Assembly: GCA_963930775.1 (NCBI GenBank)
Contig: OZ005693.1
Span: 248,001 to 312,000 of the forward strand
Origin: Cliona cf. orientalis
Taxonomy: Eukaryota; Porifera; Demospongiae; Clionaida; Clionaidae
Direction: 5' to 3'
Length of the DNA: 64,000 nt
The notes under the pieces are model-generated. The model was not told the DNA's origin, searched no databases, and saw nothing but the letters and a program-made list of their open reading frames with translations. A program made the translations under genes and the position numbers. This document shows positions 48,101 through 60,600 of the stretch, piece after piece. Position 1 is the first letter of the stretch. Each line of letters begins with the position of its first letter.

Positions 48101-51100
48101 GTGAAGGTACTGACGTGACTACGACAAATAATATTATTACAACAACAGAAGGTGAAGGTACTGACGCGACTACGACAAACATTATTACAACAACAGAAGA
48201 TGAAGGTACTGACGCGACTACAATAAACATTATTACGATGAATACTGTAATACTGGAATCTGCTATTCGAGAAAGCATCATCATAGAAAATCGAAATTTC
48301 AGCTCGGTTCTAGTTCAGGTATGGTATTAGCAGGAAATATACCTATATACCCATACTTGAGTCTATATGGAATATGAACAAATATATACACGCACATGCA
48401 CACATAAAAACACAATAGATTGAAGCGAACATGTTCACAAGTGCAATAGTGATTCTGAACGATGTACTGTATCCCAACAGTATCACTATAGATGATACTG
48501 TAAACGTAACCCAAGCAGCTTATCTTCTCAGTGCTATTGTGAATGGCTTTGGGAACCAAACAGTTGGGGCAGACGTCAGCCAGGTAAGCTTAATAGTACA
48601 ATATTGACTACTATGACAATTTTAAGAGACACTGTATCATTGTCAATGGCTTTACGTAACTTACATGCATGAACATGCATTTAACATATAGCTGATACTG
48701 TCAGTTGCCAGTCGACTGCTTGAAATTGCTCAGAACAGAGTGGAGAGTGGAACAGACGTTAGTTGCACTATTCACAATTACTGTATTGTGCTAAGATGAT
48801 ACACTGTCATTTACGTATAGGTAGTGGAAGATTTGTCTGGTAGCACGCTGCTACAGACTATCGATAGGTTTGCTCTGAATAATCACAACATATCTCATCG
48901 AATCACGAGTGACAACATTGGTATGTACTGTATATCTACGAGATTGTAATTCTGAACTTAGTAGAAGTGGAGGAATGCATAATAATACTTTTGGTATGCA
49001 ATAACTAAATGATGTGAATATTCCACTGTAGTGTTTCAAGTTGAGGAGATATCCATAAATGATACTGATGACATGTTCTCTGGTTTGGAAGTAGAAGGAG
49101 CTGAAATACGTATTCCAAGAGAAGTGTTGAGAGGAAATCCCAACCCTGTCAGAATGGCTTCTTTGCTCTTCAGAAATAAGTCAGGGCTGCTACCAGCAAG
49201 GCTGGAGGGAAACAATGATGGGTATGTACATTAAGAATTTCTTGGGTGAACATAGAGTGGCTCTAAAAATTAATACTATTATTATGATTATACATACAGT
49301 GACTCCAATGACCTTGTGTTTCGTTTGGCCTCTCCAGTCATCTCTGCCAGTTTCCAGTGTGATACTTGTACCACATCCAACCTCTCCACTCCAGTACAAG
49401 TCACATTCAGACACACTGAATATGACCAGGTACACCTATATCTATAAAAAGCAGTCTCCAGGCCACTCTCATATTTTCAATGTTGTGCATGTAACATTGA
49501 AGATGGGGCCTGCATGGATCTGGAGATGAGGCTAAGACTACTATTACTAGCAATAAGTTAATGTCGTAACAATGCATATGCGCAAGTACGTATCAAGTTA
49601 CGTCTGTAATCTGTTATGATTGTTCATTTCAGGCTCTAGTGGACAGTGATCCTGGAAGCTCGATCGTGTGTGTTTTCTGGGACTTTGATGATGAGATTGA
49701 GTAAGTTCTGTTACGTAGACAAACAAAAAAACTAGAGAATTTAGGTTCCTACCGTAAACGAGAAAAACAGAATCCATGCAAATCAATATGCAGCTGTATA
49801 AGTTACTTTGATGTGGATTTCTGCATAAAATAAATGGCATTGAAGCCTAAGTTTCTTTGCCTCCACCGACCTATTATATTACTTTCCGTTGCTATAATGA
49901 TACATACTTTATGATATTTGACCTAACATAATATTATATACTAGTTGGTATTGCATTGCTGCAAAATGCAGTTATATTACATTATATAATTTTTATCATG
50001 TTGGCAGATGATTTGTTCTATATTATTATACTGTAGCTAGAAGTATAAGAAAATTAAGTTATGTTTTGGTAATGAGGGTATGCAGGAAATTATACTTATG
50101 GCATTGTGAAAATTCCGAATCATTAGTATCTCACGCAGTATTGATAGTCTTCACTCATAATATTATTATTGCGTGTATGTTTGTCTGATCTCCTTGCAGG
50201 CAACAGTCTGGTGCCATCCTCTACCCAGGGCGCTGGTCTGAGGAAGGCTGTGAGACAAACTTCAACTCCACAATGACTGTCTGCAAGTGCAACCATCTCA
50301 CTCACTTTGCCATCTTGCTCAGTGCTCGACCTCTTGACCTCTCACGAGCAAAAACATTAGCCTTACAGATTACTGGGTACATCGGAGTATCCATCTCACT
50401 GGTTGCCATGGCAATAACAGTTATGGTATTTCTTTTCCTAAAGTGAGTGGGTGAATTCCTGGTAATTTTCCGACTTTGCTATTATGGTAGAAATTAATTA
50501 TTATAGGGCCCTCCGTACGATGCGTAACTACATTCACATTCAACTGTGTGTGACGCTGGCCATTGCTCAGATTATCTTTGTGGCTGGAATTGAGCCTCGT
50601 TTGGGGGAGGGGCATTTGGTGGGTGGAGTCCCAGTTGGCTGTCGATTGGTGGCTGTTCTCCTCCACTACTGGTTCCTAGTCTCCTTCATGTGGATGCTGA
50701 TGGAGGGCGTGGTCCTCTATGTTGCACTGGTCAGGGTCTTCATCAGTCATCATGCTAGATACATTGCAGCCTTCACCATTGCCAGCTATGGTAAGCATGG
50801 CAAGGAATTGCCCATGGCCAACTAAAAATGATATTAGCTAAATCAAATAGCCTCACTGGCAAGAAATTATCCAACAATGTTCCTCTGCAACAAATTCTCC
50901 AGGTTTGCCTCTGCTCTATGTTGGTGGTCTCACAGTACCTCTGGGCTTTGCCAGGAGTGAGGAGATAAGAAGAAATCAAACATACGATTATGGCTACGAG
51001 CAGGCGTAAGTGATTCATAGATCATACATCGTAGCCATGTGACAAAGTTCTTCAACTAAATTGCAGCTGTTATTTGAATCCTATCACATCATTCATCTGG

Positions 51101-51928
51101 TCATTTATCACTCCGGTCATTTTAATCATCTTGGCTAACATTGGCTTCTTCATAATGGCTGTTGTCATCATGTACCGACACCAGAAGAGGCAGCAAGACA
51201 AGAATAATCTTAAGAGAGTCAGGTGAGAAAAATAATATTATGTTACTAAAAATAATCTACAATAATTGAATTTGCTTAAAAGGCATTGGTTGAAGGTATC
51301 TATCTCTCTGACTGTGGTGATGGGCTTTACTTGGATCATTGGAGTTCTGGTGATAGAAGTTGACAAGCTCTTTCCCCTTGCATTCATCTTCACCATCTTT
51401 GTGGCCTTCCAAGGTCTCTTCATCTTTGTCATCTTTGTCCTGCTCTCAAAGCAGGTGAGGGAGAACTACCTCAAGTGGTGGAAGGCTAAGGTCGCTGGGT
51501 CAGACTTCCTCAGCAGTTTCTTTGGAGAGAAACATCTTACACTGGGAACATCAGCATCAGTAAGACAATAATCATTAAACTGCATAGCTGCCCATTATTG
51601 TTAATTTTTGTGGCTCAATTATCAATTTCTTCAGTCAACAGCTCAACGCAATGCCTCTGTTCCTGGGCCATCAGATGTAAAGTCTTTTGGTCTAAAGTCA
51701 TCGATTGAAGTCAGTAAATCGGACATTGAGAAAAGTGAGATCTTTGAGAACTCTTTCATTGACGGCAAATCACTGAGTGAATCTTACAAACACGACTCAA
51801 TGGAAAGAACAACGTTCTCCTTCAATATCACCTTCATTCCCACTCCCCCTGTTGCCACAGATATAGTTAATCCCCGTGTACATGATACCTTGTCTACTGA
51901 CAAGAAAGCTGAAGGCAACAGATTATAA
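45177..51928 (+). CDS. Receptor G: adhesion GPCR with E-type ectodomain, C-type 7TM and an expanded Thr-rich stalk (19 exons)
   Basis: Exons: 45177-45468, 45595-45829, 45888-46166, 46219-46632, 46691-46983, 47068-47260, 47340-48318, 48419-48583, 48692-48757, 48821-48920, 49032-49221, 49300-49429, 49633-49700, 50200-50442, 50507-50790, 50903-51005, 51067-51222, 51283-51559, 51635-51928; 1586 aa, frame intact. Exons 1-13 match E (signal peptide MNLFYLLLFQ, three subrepeats, GAIN). Exons 14-19 (GPS, 7TM, tail) match C, including the separate TM1 and TM2 exons and the tail beginning STAQRNASVPGP. The join lies in intron 13. Exon 7 is 979 bp instead of about 320-340 because the stalk motif TTEDEGTDATTTNIIT is present 14 times. 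In one subrepeat the Cys-rich block reads GGCCDCWGVANV, a small departure from GGFCDCWAVANL. Confidence 0.87.
47551..48237 (+). repeat. Coding minisatellite: 14 Thr-rich stalk repeats in receptor G
   Basis: Units of mainly 48 or 51 bp encode TTE[D/G][E/G]GTD[A/V]TTTN(N)IIT. All length changes are multiples of three, so the frame is kept. D, E, F and I have a single diverged copy at this place. The product would be a Thr-rich, acidic and probably O-glycosylated spacer between the reelin-like repeats and GAIN. Confidence 0.95.
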
Positions 51929-52048
51929 TATCACATAATATTACTCAGGGCCTGAACTGTAACTGAAAAAGATAAATCCTACTATTGTTAATTAGATCAT
52001 TTGTGTCATTGTCAAATTTTTATGATCACGCCTTAATAACATGTACAA

Positions 52049-52155
52049 AATGGAAAGGGTCGTCAAGCTTCCGACCGTACCGCGCGTCAACGTCTATTTG
52101 CGCGTTGAGACATTCGAATAGGGTATGGTTTGTGGGAGCTTCATTCCAGCACATC
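52049..52155 (+). promoter_or_regulatory. Degenerate promoter block upstream of receptor H
   Basis: GGAAAGGGTCGTCAAG is kept, but the NRF1-type palindrome seen before C and D is reduced to scattered GCGCG and TTTGCGCG pieces. This fits the damaged state of H. Confidence 0.45.
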
Positions 52156-55100
52156 ATGCGAGTTGGTCTAGCCCTCGCTATCCTTTTGTTCGTACTGCGA
52201 TGGCCGCTGAATCTCCAGCCTCTATGCGTCGCTGGAGGGCAGCCGACCCCAGAGACGACTGGCCTCACGGTTCAGTATACTATGATAGTAGCTAACTCCC
52301 CTGATTGTGAGCCTTCTCTGGTTGACAATTTTCCAGTAAGAGTTCAGTACAGGACGATAATGACTGGCGGTGATGGAGAAAGCGTCAGCCAATGGATGGA
52401 CTCTCCTAGGATGCCAGGTAGCTACATTATACCACAGATACATGTACCTGCATATTAAACTAATTAAGTATCGATAGTGTACAAACAGGAATTACTAACT
52501 CGACTGGTTGTGAGGCTATGTTGACTTCATCAGCTAGTAATTTGCCAGTCCATGTCGCAGTGAGGTCTTATAGTCTACTGTTTCCAAGTGATGTTGATCA
52601 CATCAATGCTAGTCAGAGCGTTCAACTTCGTCTGGTCCAATCAGATCACAGAGGAGGATTCTGCGACTGTTGGGCTGTCTCTAACTTAACAATCAGATTC
52701 ACAGCATCAAATTTGGAGGCTACTTCAGTGTAAGTATAGCTAATTGATCAGCTAATATTTATTATGCATCATAAAAATTATTTACAGGCCTAGACAGACA
52801 TGTGATTCAGATGGGATGAATTATACCAGTTTGTCAGATTTTCTTGGAGATTTTGCAATTGATAGCACATGCACTTACTATGTGTATAGACCAAAATTTA
52901 CTTTCTGCTGACACATCATTTCTTGGTTTTTGTCGAGGTAGTGCGAGTGTTCCTCGAGGGTTTGTCTCAGTTGAGTTTCAAGGTGCTGAGACCCAGTCAC
53001 AGTGTGAGAATACTGCAGCTGTGGTGGACACTGGCAGACCTACTCCTCTAATGGGAGACCAATGTGACTCAATGCCTCATCTGTGAGTTTACTTTGCATG
53101 GATCATCAAGTACGTAATCTTGCCTCCATGCCACTATAGACCTGCATGTGTTTAAATGCTGCTAGCTATAGCTGTTGAATAATATAATTGTTTTTATGCA
53201 CAGGGAAGTAACATTTTCTCTCCAACTTGGTGGTACAGTTCCAGGAAATACTCTGAATTCATTCGATGAAGGAGTGGAGTTTTCATTTCGAAACCTGAAC
53301 AGCAGTAGGAGAGAATGGATCCCACTGATGTTCTTCACATCAAGAGATCCGAGTGATCGAGATACAAGAATTTACATAGGGGAAATTTCCGATGGTCGAG
53401 TCCAAATTCGAGGCTACAGTGTGCTTTATAACAGCACTATCGCTAATGATGCCAGTAGACCACTGGATGTTACTCTGAGTATATGTGGCAGTGAGATCGT
53501 CCAAAGTAATGGAATTTTCAATCATGTCCAGTTCCGATGGCTGCAGACAGCCACACATACTGCTGACCCAAATAGGGATAGAGTTCTACTAGATGATGTT
53601 GAAGTACATTCATACTTGATTAACGGATCTTCATGGATGATTTCAACAACCAAACTACCTTAGAGTAAGTGCATAATACATACTAATATTAATTCTTACT
53701 ATCGTCATTTTTTTTATTATTATAGTGACAGTAAGTGGAGTAATGCACAGCGTGCAACAATACAACAGCAGCAACTTCAATTTGGAATGGCTGCACCTAT
53801 ATTTACTCCAACACCAAATGGTTTAGTCGGTAGTCGATGGGTATCCACTGTTCCCCTGACTCTTAGCATCCCGATAATGTCCACTACAACAGCTACTGTT
53901 GCTATAGCCACCACTGACTTGTCGGCAACTACAAAAAGTGCAGAGGTTCTGGAGGACGATATTCTAAAATATATTAGGGAAACTTCGACATTTAACCGCA
54001 TCCGTGCTCTGGTGAGTGTAGTGGGTACTATGTACCTGTACATACAGTTCAGTTGACATTGTAATAATTGTGACATTGTAGATTCTAAATGGATCTTTAA
54101 CAGCAGCACTGATGAACCTAAACACAGATATAATACAGAGCCCTACTGTATATAACGAGGATGAGCCCGAGGATTCTGCAGCAACTGTCTACCTCCTCAG
54201 TGCCACTGTTAATGAGCTGGGAAACCAGACAGTTGAACCAGCCACCAGTCAGGTATGTGTGTAGGTGTAGTGGAGAATAATATACATACATCCTTTTTAT
54301 GTAATTATCATTGTATTTTCTCTCTGCATTAACAAAAATATGAAGATATTTTTATCAGTAGCAAGTGGAGTTTTGGACATAGCTCAAAGGCGGCTGCAGG
54401 CTGCAGCTGGAAGGGAACAAGATGTAAATAAAGCATGGTTAATCCACATGGTGTACTGTGGCCACACTAATGATAATTATTATTGCCCAATTATTGTATA
54501 GTCGTTAGAACTCCAGTACCTAGCTGGAAGCACCCTGCTCCGGACTGTGGATGAATTTGCTCTCAACAATCACAACACATCATCTCCTCCAGTCACCAGT
54601 GACAATATCGGTATGCTAGTAGCCTACAGTCATGTGACATGTGTGAGACAGCGTGAATATGAGTGATTATAATAATTATTACATAGGGAAAAATTTTCTA
54701 CATAATATTTCATTATAATTTTTACAACAAACAAGTACAAGACTGTGGTATTCGACATAATATGCTCTACTCTGAAAAATAAGTGTAGGAAAGCTCATGT
54801 TTTGGCCAGCATGCATGACATACGTAAGGAAATCTTAGTCTTGGTCAAGTCATTGAAAAATCTAATAAAAGTATCAATCTACCCGGCCTGATCACATCAA
54901 TATCCACAATAATCAGTCGCCTACTTTAATTAATGGTTCTAATAATATCATGCATGCACTTGTACAGTTTTTCGTGTTGAAGAGTTGTCAGTAAATGGAA
55001 CTGGTGCAGTATCACTTTCTCCCATACAAGGAGAAAATGCTGAGATCATTATTCCAATAAGAGAAGTGTTGGCAGGCCTTGAAAGTGGAGCAGAGGTTAG

Positions 55101-57300
55101 GATGGCTGCTCTACTCTTCAGAAACATGTCAGGACTACTACCAGACAGCACTGACTATGAGGACAGGTAATAGCTAATAGCTGGAGCTAGTGTATATGGG
55201 AGTGAGAGGGAGAGAGAGTGCTATCATACAGCCATTGCATGTGCATGATAACGTAGGAGTCAGTGTTTTTGTGATTGTTTGTAGGTCTCTAGCTATATAA
55301 AGAATTTCATGCATGGTATGGATAATAATTATAACTAGCTACCGGTTGTAGGTACAAGACTGTGGTATTCGACATATGCTCTACAGTGACTATAATAATC
55401 ACTGGACCAAAACTAAGATTTCTTTATTTATGTCGTGCATACTGATTGCAAATCATAGAGCTTCCCTACACATGTTTGTTTGAAGATAGGGCAGATTCTG
55501 AAATGTGTAGAAGTTCTTCCCTATCCTACACATCTCCTTACATGCGTGAAATCCATAATTGTTTTTGTCTAGTGTATAGTTTACAGAGTATATAGCTACA
55601 ATAATAATATTATAGAACTTCAAAGACTTGCATACACACATCAGACATGTACCTTATCTATCCATGCAAATGTAGCAACACGGATGACCAGCTTGTGTTT
55701 CGTTTGGCCTCTCCAGTCATCTCTGCCAGTTTCCAGTGTGATACTTGTACCACATCCAACCTCTCTACTCCAGTGCAAGTTACATTCAAACACACTGAAT
55801 ATGATCAGGTTAGTCCGTATGCTAGTGAATAATCTACAACTTAATTTTAATATTATTGTTAGATTCTTTTGGGAGACAACTTTGATGGCTTGGTGAAGTG
55901 TGTATTTTGGCAATTTGATGAACCGTGAGTATAAAATTTTTAATAATAAGTAGGCCCAGTTAAACATGTGCATGCCCCCTAGGGATCAGTCTGGAGCCAT
56001 CCTCTTCCCAGGGCAGTGGTCTGAGGATGGCTGTGAGACAAACTTCAACTCCACCATGACTGTCTGCAAGTGCAACCATCTCACTCACTTTGCCATCCTG
56101 CTCAGCGCTCGACCTCTTGATCTCTCACAGTCAAAAATCTTATCCTTACAGATTATTGGATACATTGGAGTATCCATCTCACTGGTTGCCATGGCAGCAA
56201 CCATGTTTATATTCCTTTTCTTGGAATGCAAAATTAATGCTAACATTTCCAAAAAGAGACCTCTTGTTACGATGCGTAACTACATTCACATTCAACTGTG
56301 TGTGACGCTGGCCATTGCTCAGATTATCTTTGTGGCTGGAATTGAGCCTCGTTTGGGGGAGGGGCATTTGGTGGGTGGAGTCCCAATTGGCTGTCGATTG
56401 GTGGCTGTTCTCCTCCACTACTGGTTCCTAGTCTCCTTCATGTGGATGCTGATGGAGGGCGTGGTCCTCTATGTTGCACTGGTCAGGGTCTTCATCAGTC
56501 ACCATGCTAGATACATTGCAGCCTTCACCATTGCCAGCTATGGTAGGTGTGGAACACTAAACTGAGAAGAATTATCTCCCATAGCTACACTGATTCCTCC
56601 AGGTTTGCCTCTGCTCTATGTTGGTGGTCTCACAGTACCTCTGGGCTTTGCTAGGAGTGAGGAGATAAGGAGAAATCGAAACTATGATTATGGCTACAAG
56701 CAGGCGTAAGTTTGTTCTTCACTTCATATTTGATATCTACTACTTGTATTATTATTGCATATCCAGCTGCTATCTGAATCCCGCCAGCTCATTTGATTGG
56801 TCACTAATTCTCCCAGTGATTCTGATTCTACTGGCTAACATTGGCTTCTTTATAATGACCCTTGTTATCAAGTATAAAAACCAGAACCAAACCGAGAAGC
56901 ATAAAGAAAAATCCAAGCAAGTTTGGTAAGCTTTTGCTAATTTGGATTCAGAGATATTAAATTTGAAAGAAAAAACCATAATTGTTAAGGAATTGGTTGA
57001 AGGCCTCTATCTCTCTGGCTGTGGTGATGGGCATTACTTGGATCATTGGAGTTCTGGTGATAAATGGTGGAAGGCTACGGTCTCTGAGTCTGATTATCTC
57101 GGCAAATACTTTGGACAAAATTTAATAAACCTTACCTCCACACTGGTCAGTGACTTGTATCATGTGATGTAATAGAGCGGCTAGCCTAATGATTTTATCC
57201 ATTTAATTAGACCTCTCAGGGTATTGTATCTTCTTCTCTGAAATCATCAGAAGCCAATGGTGAAAAAATTCCAGTTGTTGTCTCAAAGTGAAATTAATAA
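52156..57300 (+). pseudogene. Receptor H: broken adhesion GPCR, C-type ectodomain on E-type 7TM, TM7 deleted
   Basis: Recognisable exons: 52156-52417, 52489-52729, 52788-53082, 53204-53664, 53726-54011, 54082-54252, 54346-54423, 54502-54610, 54968-55166, 55676-55808, 55863-55924, 55983-56542, 56603-56705, 56767-56925, and 56990 to a stop at 57123-57125. Exons 1-11 are C-type (exons 4-5 closest to A). From the GPS exon on it is E-type. Lesion 1: exon 3 is 295 bp where relatives are multiples of three, and TGA 52909-52911 is in frame. Lesion 2: exon 4 is 461 bp, and TAG 53661-53663 comes at its end. Lesion 3: 118 bp are missing between 57060 and 57063, removing the end of TM6 and all of TM7. 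The tail region near 57213-57300 is also degenerate. Splice sites remain good, so decay is recent. A truncated secreted product from the first exons is conceivable. Confidence 0.85.
55458..55574. repeat. Short hairpin repeat, copy 3 (receptor H intron 9)
   Basis: Paralogue of the 21834 copy: GAGCTTCCCTACAC, an inverted GATAGGG / CCCTATC core, TTTTTGTCTAGTG. It sits in the same intron of the C-type gene layout. Confidence 0.55.
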
Positions 57301-57492
57301 TAATTATCAAAAATAGTAGATGATAGATCAGTAATTTTAGCTAAAAATTTAATACGTCACCTCAAATAATATTATGTATATTGATAATAATAATTTATTA
57401 TTGATTTTGTGTAATTATCAAGGTTGAGTAATACACAATATCACATCTATCTAAGTATCATCATTGTTAGCCACACAACCATCAAAGTCGTT

Positions 57493-57604
57493 AGAAAGGG
57501 TCGTCAAAGTGATACGATTCGCGCGCGCAAAATCTAGGCATTCGCAATAGATCAGCTTTTATCCACGCCTCCTTGAAGCCACTATATAACTAGACTTCAA
57601 ATGA
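57493..57604 (+). promoter_or_regulatory. Diverged E-type promoter block upstream of receptor I
   Basis: GAAAGGGTCGTCAAAGTGA is conserved. The palindrome is altered to TTCGCGCGCGCAAA, and the GCATGCGC motif has become GCATTCGC. A TATATA-like stretch lies near 57584. Confidence 0.5.
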
Positions 57605-57644
57605 CTTGCATGCTACTTGCTGAGCATGGAATAAGCCAGACATT

Positions 57645-60600
57645 ATGAACTTGTTTTATCTCTTAATTTTTCAGTGCGGATTGTTTTGTTTATCGAAGGC
57701 CTCGCCTCGAAGCATATCAGGGTCAGTTTCTCCCTCTGGCGCCGCGGCACCCCCGACACATCGAGTCGCTCGAAGAACTGCGTCACAGCAGGCCACCGTC
57801 GAGTATACTTTGATAACTCTCAATTCTCCTGACTGTAAGAATTACACGGTCGACAAATTTCCCGTGAAGGTGCAGTACAGGGTTACTGCAAATCCAGGAC
57901 TTACTAGTGACAGATCTAGGGAATGGATCAGCTTGGATTCCATGATTGAAAAAAGTAAGTATCATGCAGCAAGAAATCATACTATATTTTCTAATCTACC
58001 TAAGTGGTAATGAATAAACTGAAAGATACACATAATTTGTGCTAGTTTAAAAATTTAATAAAGATTTATTCTTCACTAAACACAGGTTCAAGCGGATGTG
58101 AATCTTTCCCCCTGCCTCCATCAGATGGCGATGATGACATTAGGGCCAATGTGAGATCCTACAGTGCAGTGATTCCCAATATCAGCCCAATCAGTGATGA
58201 TCAGAGAGTTCAACTTCGTCTGGTCCAATCAGATCACAGAGGAGGATTCTGTGACTGTTGGGCTGTTTCTGATCTAACACTAAGACATGAAGATTCCACT
58301 GTCCATGACATTCCACTGAAGTAAGTTCCAATTATAGCTCATTCTTATCGGAAAATGTAACATTATTATTGCTACAGTCGATCTTGTGCCACAAGTGGAG
58401 ACGTTTATGCCAGTTTATCAGCTTTCCTTGGACAATCTGGCAGCAGTGGTGATACAGTCACTTGCACGAACCACACCATTTCTTCTCCAACATCAGTTCT
58501 TGGTTTTTGTCGAGGTAGTGCGAGTGTTCCTCGAGGGTTTATCTCAGTTGAGTTTGGTGCTGAGACCCAGTCACAGTGTGAGAATACTGCAGCTGTGGTG
58601 GACACTGGCAGACCTACTCCTCTAATGGGAGACCAATGTGACTCAAGATCAATGCCTCATGTGTGAGTGGAAAAATATCTATAGGATTTGATCCTCACCA
58701 TTGCATGATTATTTTGCAGAGAAATAATATTTTCCCTCGATATGGTTGTCAGGCAAGGTTCTTTGGATTCACTAGATGAAGGTGTGGAGTTTGGATATAG
58801 ACTAAATGAAAATGAGTGGATCCCTCTTGCGTGGTACTCATCTCGAGATAACCGAGATGATTGGATTAAAATTGGAACATTGATGGATAATAATCTCATG
58901 GTACGAGGATTCAGTGTACCATTTATATTATATGGAAATGCACACAATGTTGCATTGAAGCTGTGTGGCAGTGAGATCATAGAGGATGGTGCCTCACTGA
59001 GCTTCAGGTGGCTACAGACAGTTAACTCTAGTCTAGATCCAGGTGTAGATAATATAGCTATTGATGATGTTCAGATTGGCATTAATTCTTCCACACTGCA
59101 ACTTGTGCTACTTATGGATAATTTTGACAATCAGATGACCATCAAGTAGGTTATGTTAATTAAGTACTTATCTTCACATCAACTTGTAACTTACACAATC
59201 ACCTATTTCATGATCAGCTCCAGTAGATGGCCTGTCATTGATCGTGCGACAATTGAAAACAGCCAACTAGTGTTTGGTGCAGAGAGTCCAATGTTTGGTC
59301 CACTCCCTCCATTGGGACCTAATGGTCCAAGGCGAACCATCATCAGTCGAAGAATATCCACTGTCCCTCTCCATCTTAGTTTCCAAATACAACTCAGCTA
59401 CACTTTAATCACAGCCAGCTCTCCAGATTGTCCAAATACTGACCCAGCACCACCTCCCAGGCTGGAGTATCGAGCTAATGGTTCACAAAACTGGATGGTT
59501 ATCGAGCCAGGTACCCAAGGAAATTAAGCACTTATGAAGTGCTACAATAATCATCTACTGGCATAATATTATTATTATCATGAATATTCATATAGATAAC
59601 ATCTTTGTAACTGAAGAACAATACATGGCAGTAAGAAGCTATTCAACCAGTATTGGTGGCATAGCTCTAAGTGCACTACCAGTTCAATTTCGTTTTGTTC
59701 AGTTGGATCATCGTGGAGGATTCTGTGACTGCTGGGCCGTGGCAAACCTCACAGTCACTCCACCAAATGGACAAGCTACAGAACTATCGTATGTTCCATT
59801 TTGGTGGTCATTTATGATAAATAATTTGTTATTATCACGTACATTTCAGTGAGGTATGCGGTGGGAACACCTCAGAAGCCTTCCAGTCACTTTTGGAGAG
59901 AGTATCCAATCAGACATCAGGGACGTTAGGTGACGGTATTATTGCTGGATTCTGTTGGGACAGTGAAGGCATACCTCAGGTGTTTATCGCTCAATTTGGA
60001 GGTACACCTCTTGAAGGATTAGGAGAATGTAACAGTTCTGATCTAGTTTTGGAGACAACAACGGAAGATGAAGGTACTGACATGACTACAACAAATATAA
60101 ATGCACGGGAATCTGATGTCCGAGATAGCATCATCATGGAGAATGGAAATTTTAGTTTAATTTTAGTCCAGGTATGTTGAATTCATAGCACACATACACA
60201 TACACACAATAACACACTATGCAGATTGAAAGCAGATCATACACAAGTGCATTGGTGATTCTGAATGACTTTGTGAGTCTCAGTGTGACTACAGCTGCTG
60301 CTGGTAATGTGAACTTAACACAAGCCTCCTATCTGCTCAGTGCTATAGTGAATGGTTTTGGCAACCAAACAGTCGGACAAGGTGTCAGTGAGGTATTTAA
60401 TAATATTATATCTCAATCTGAGGCACATAGCTATTAATGCACTGTTTCTATTTCATGCACACTCAAACACATTAAACAGTTGGTTTTGTCAACTGCCAGT
60501 GGACTCTTGGAAATTGCCCAAAACCGAGTTGAAAATGGAATAAATGTATACTCCCTTTTGTAGTTTGCTAGCCCTATTATCATAGTGATTCTGTTTATGC

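Noticed and set aside
47551-48237. Regular repeats that could be mistaken for a CRISPR array
   Set aside because: There are no unique spacers, the repeats are contiguous and coding, and the genome is eukaryotic.
47505-48284. 259-codon open frame on the minus strand rich in Val, Ser and Pro
   Set aside because: It is the antisense of the Thr-rich coding minisatellite of receptor G. The repeat length being a multiple of three keeps it open.
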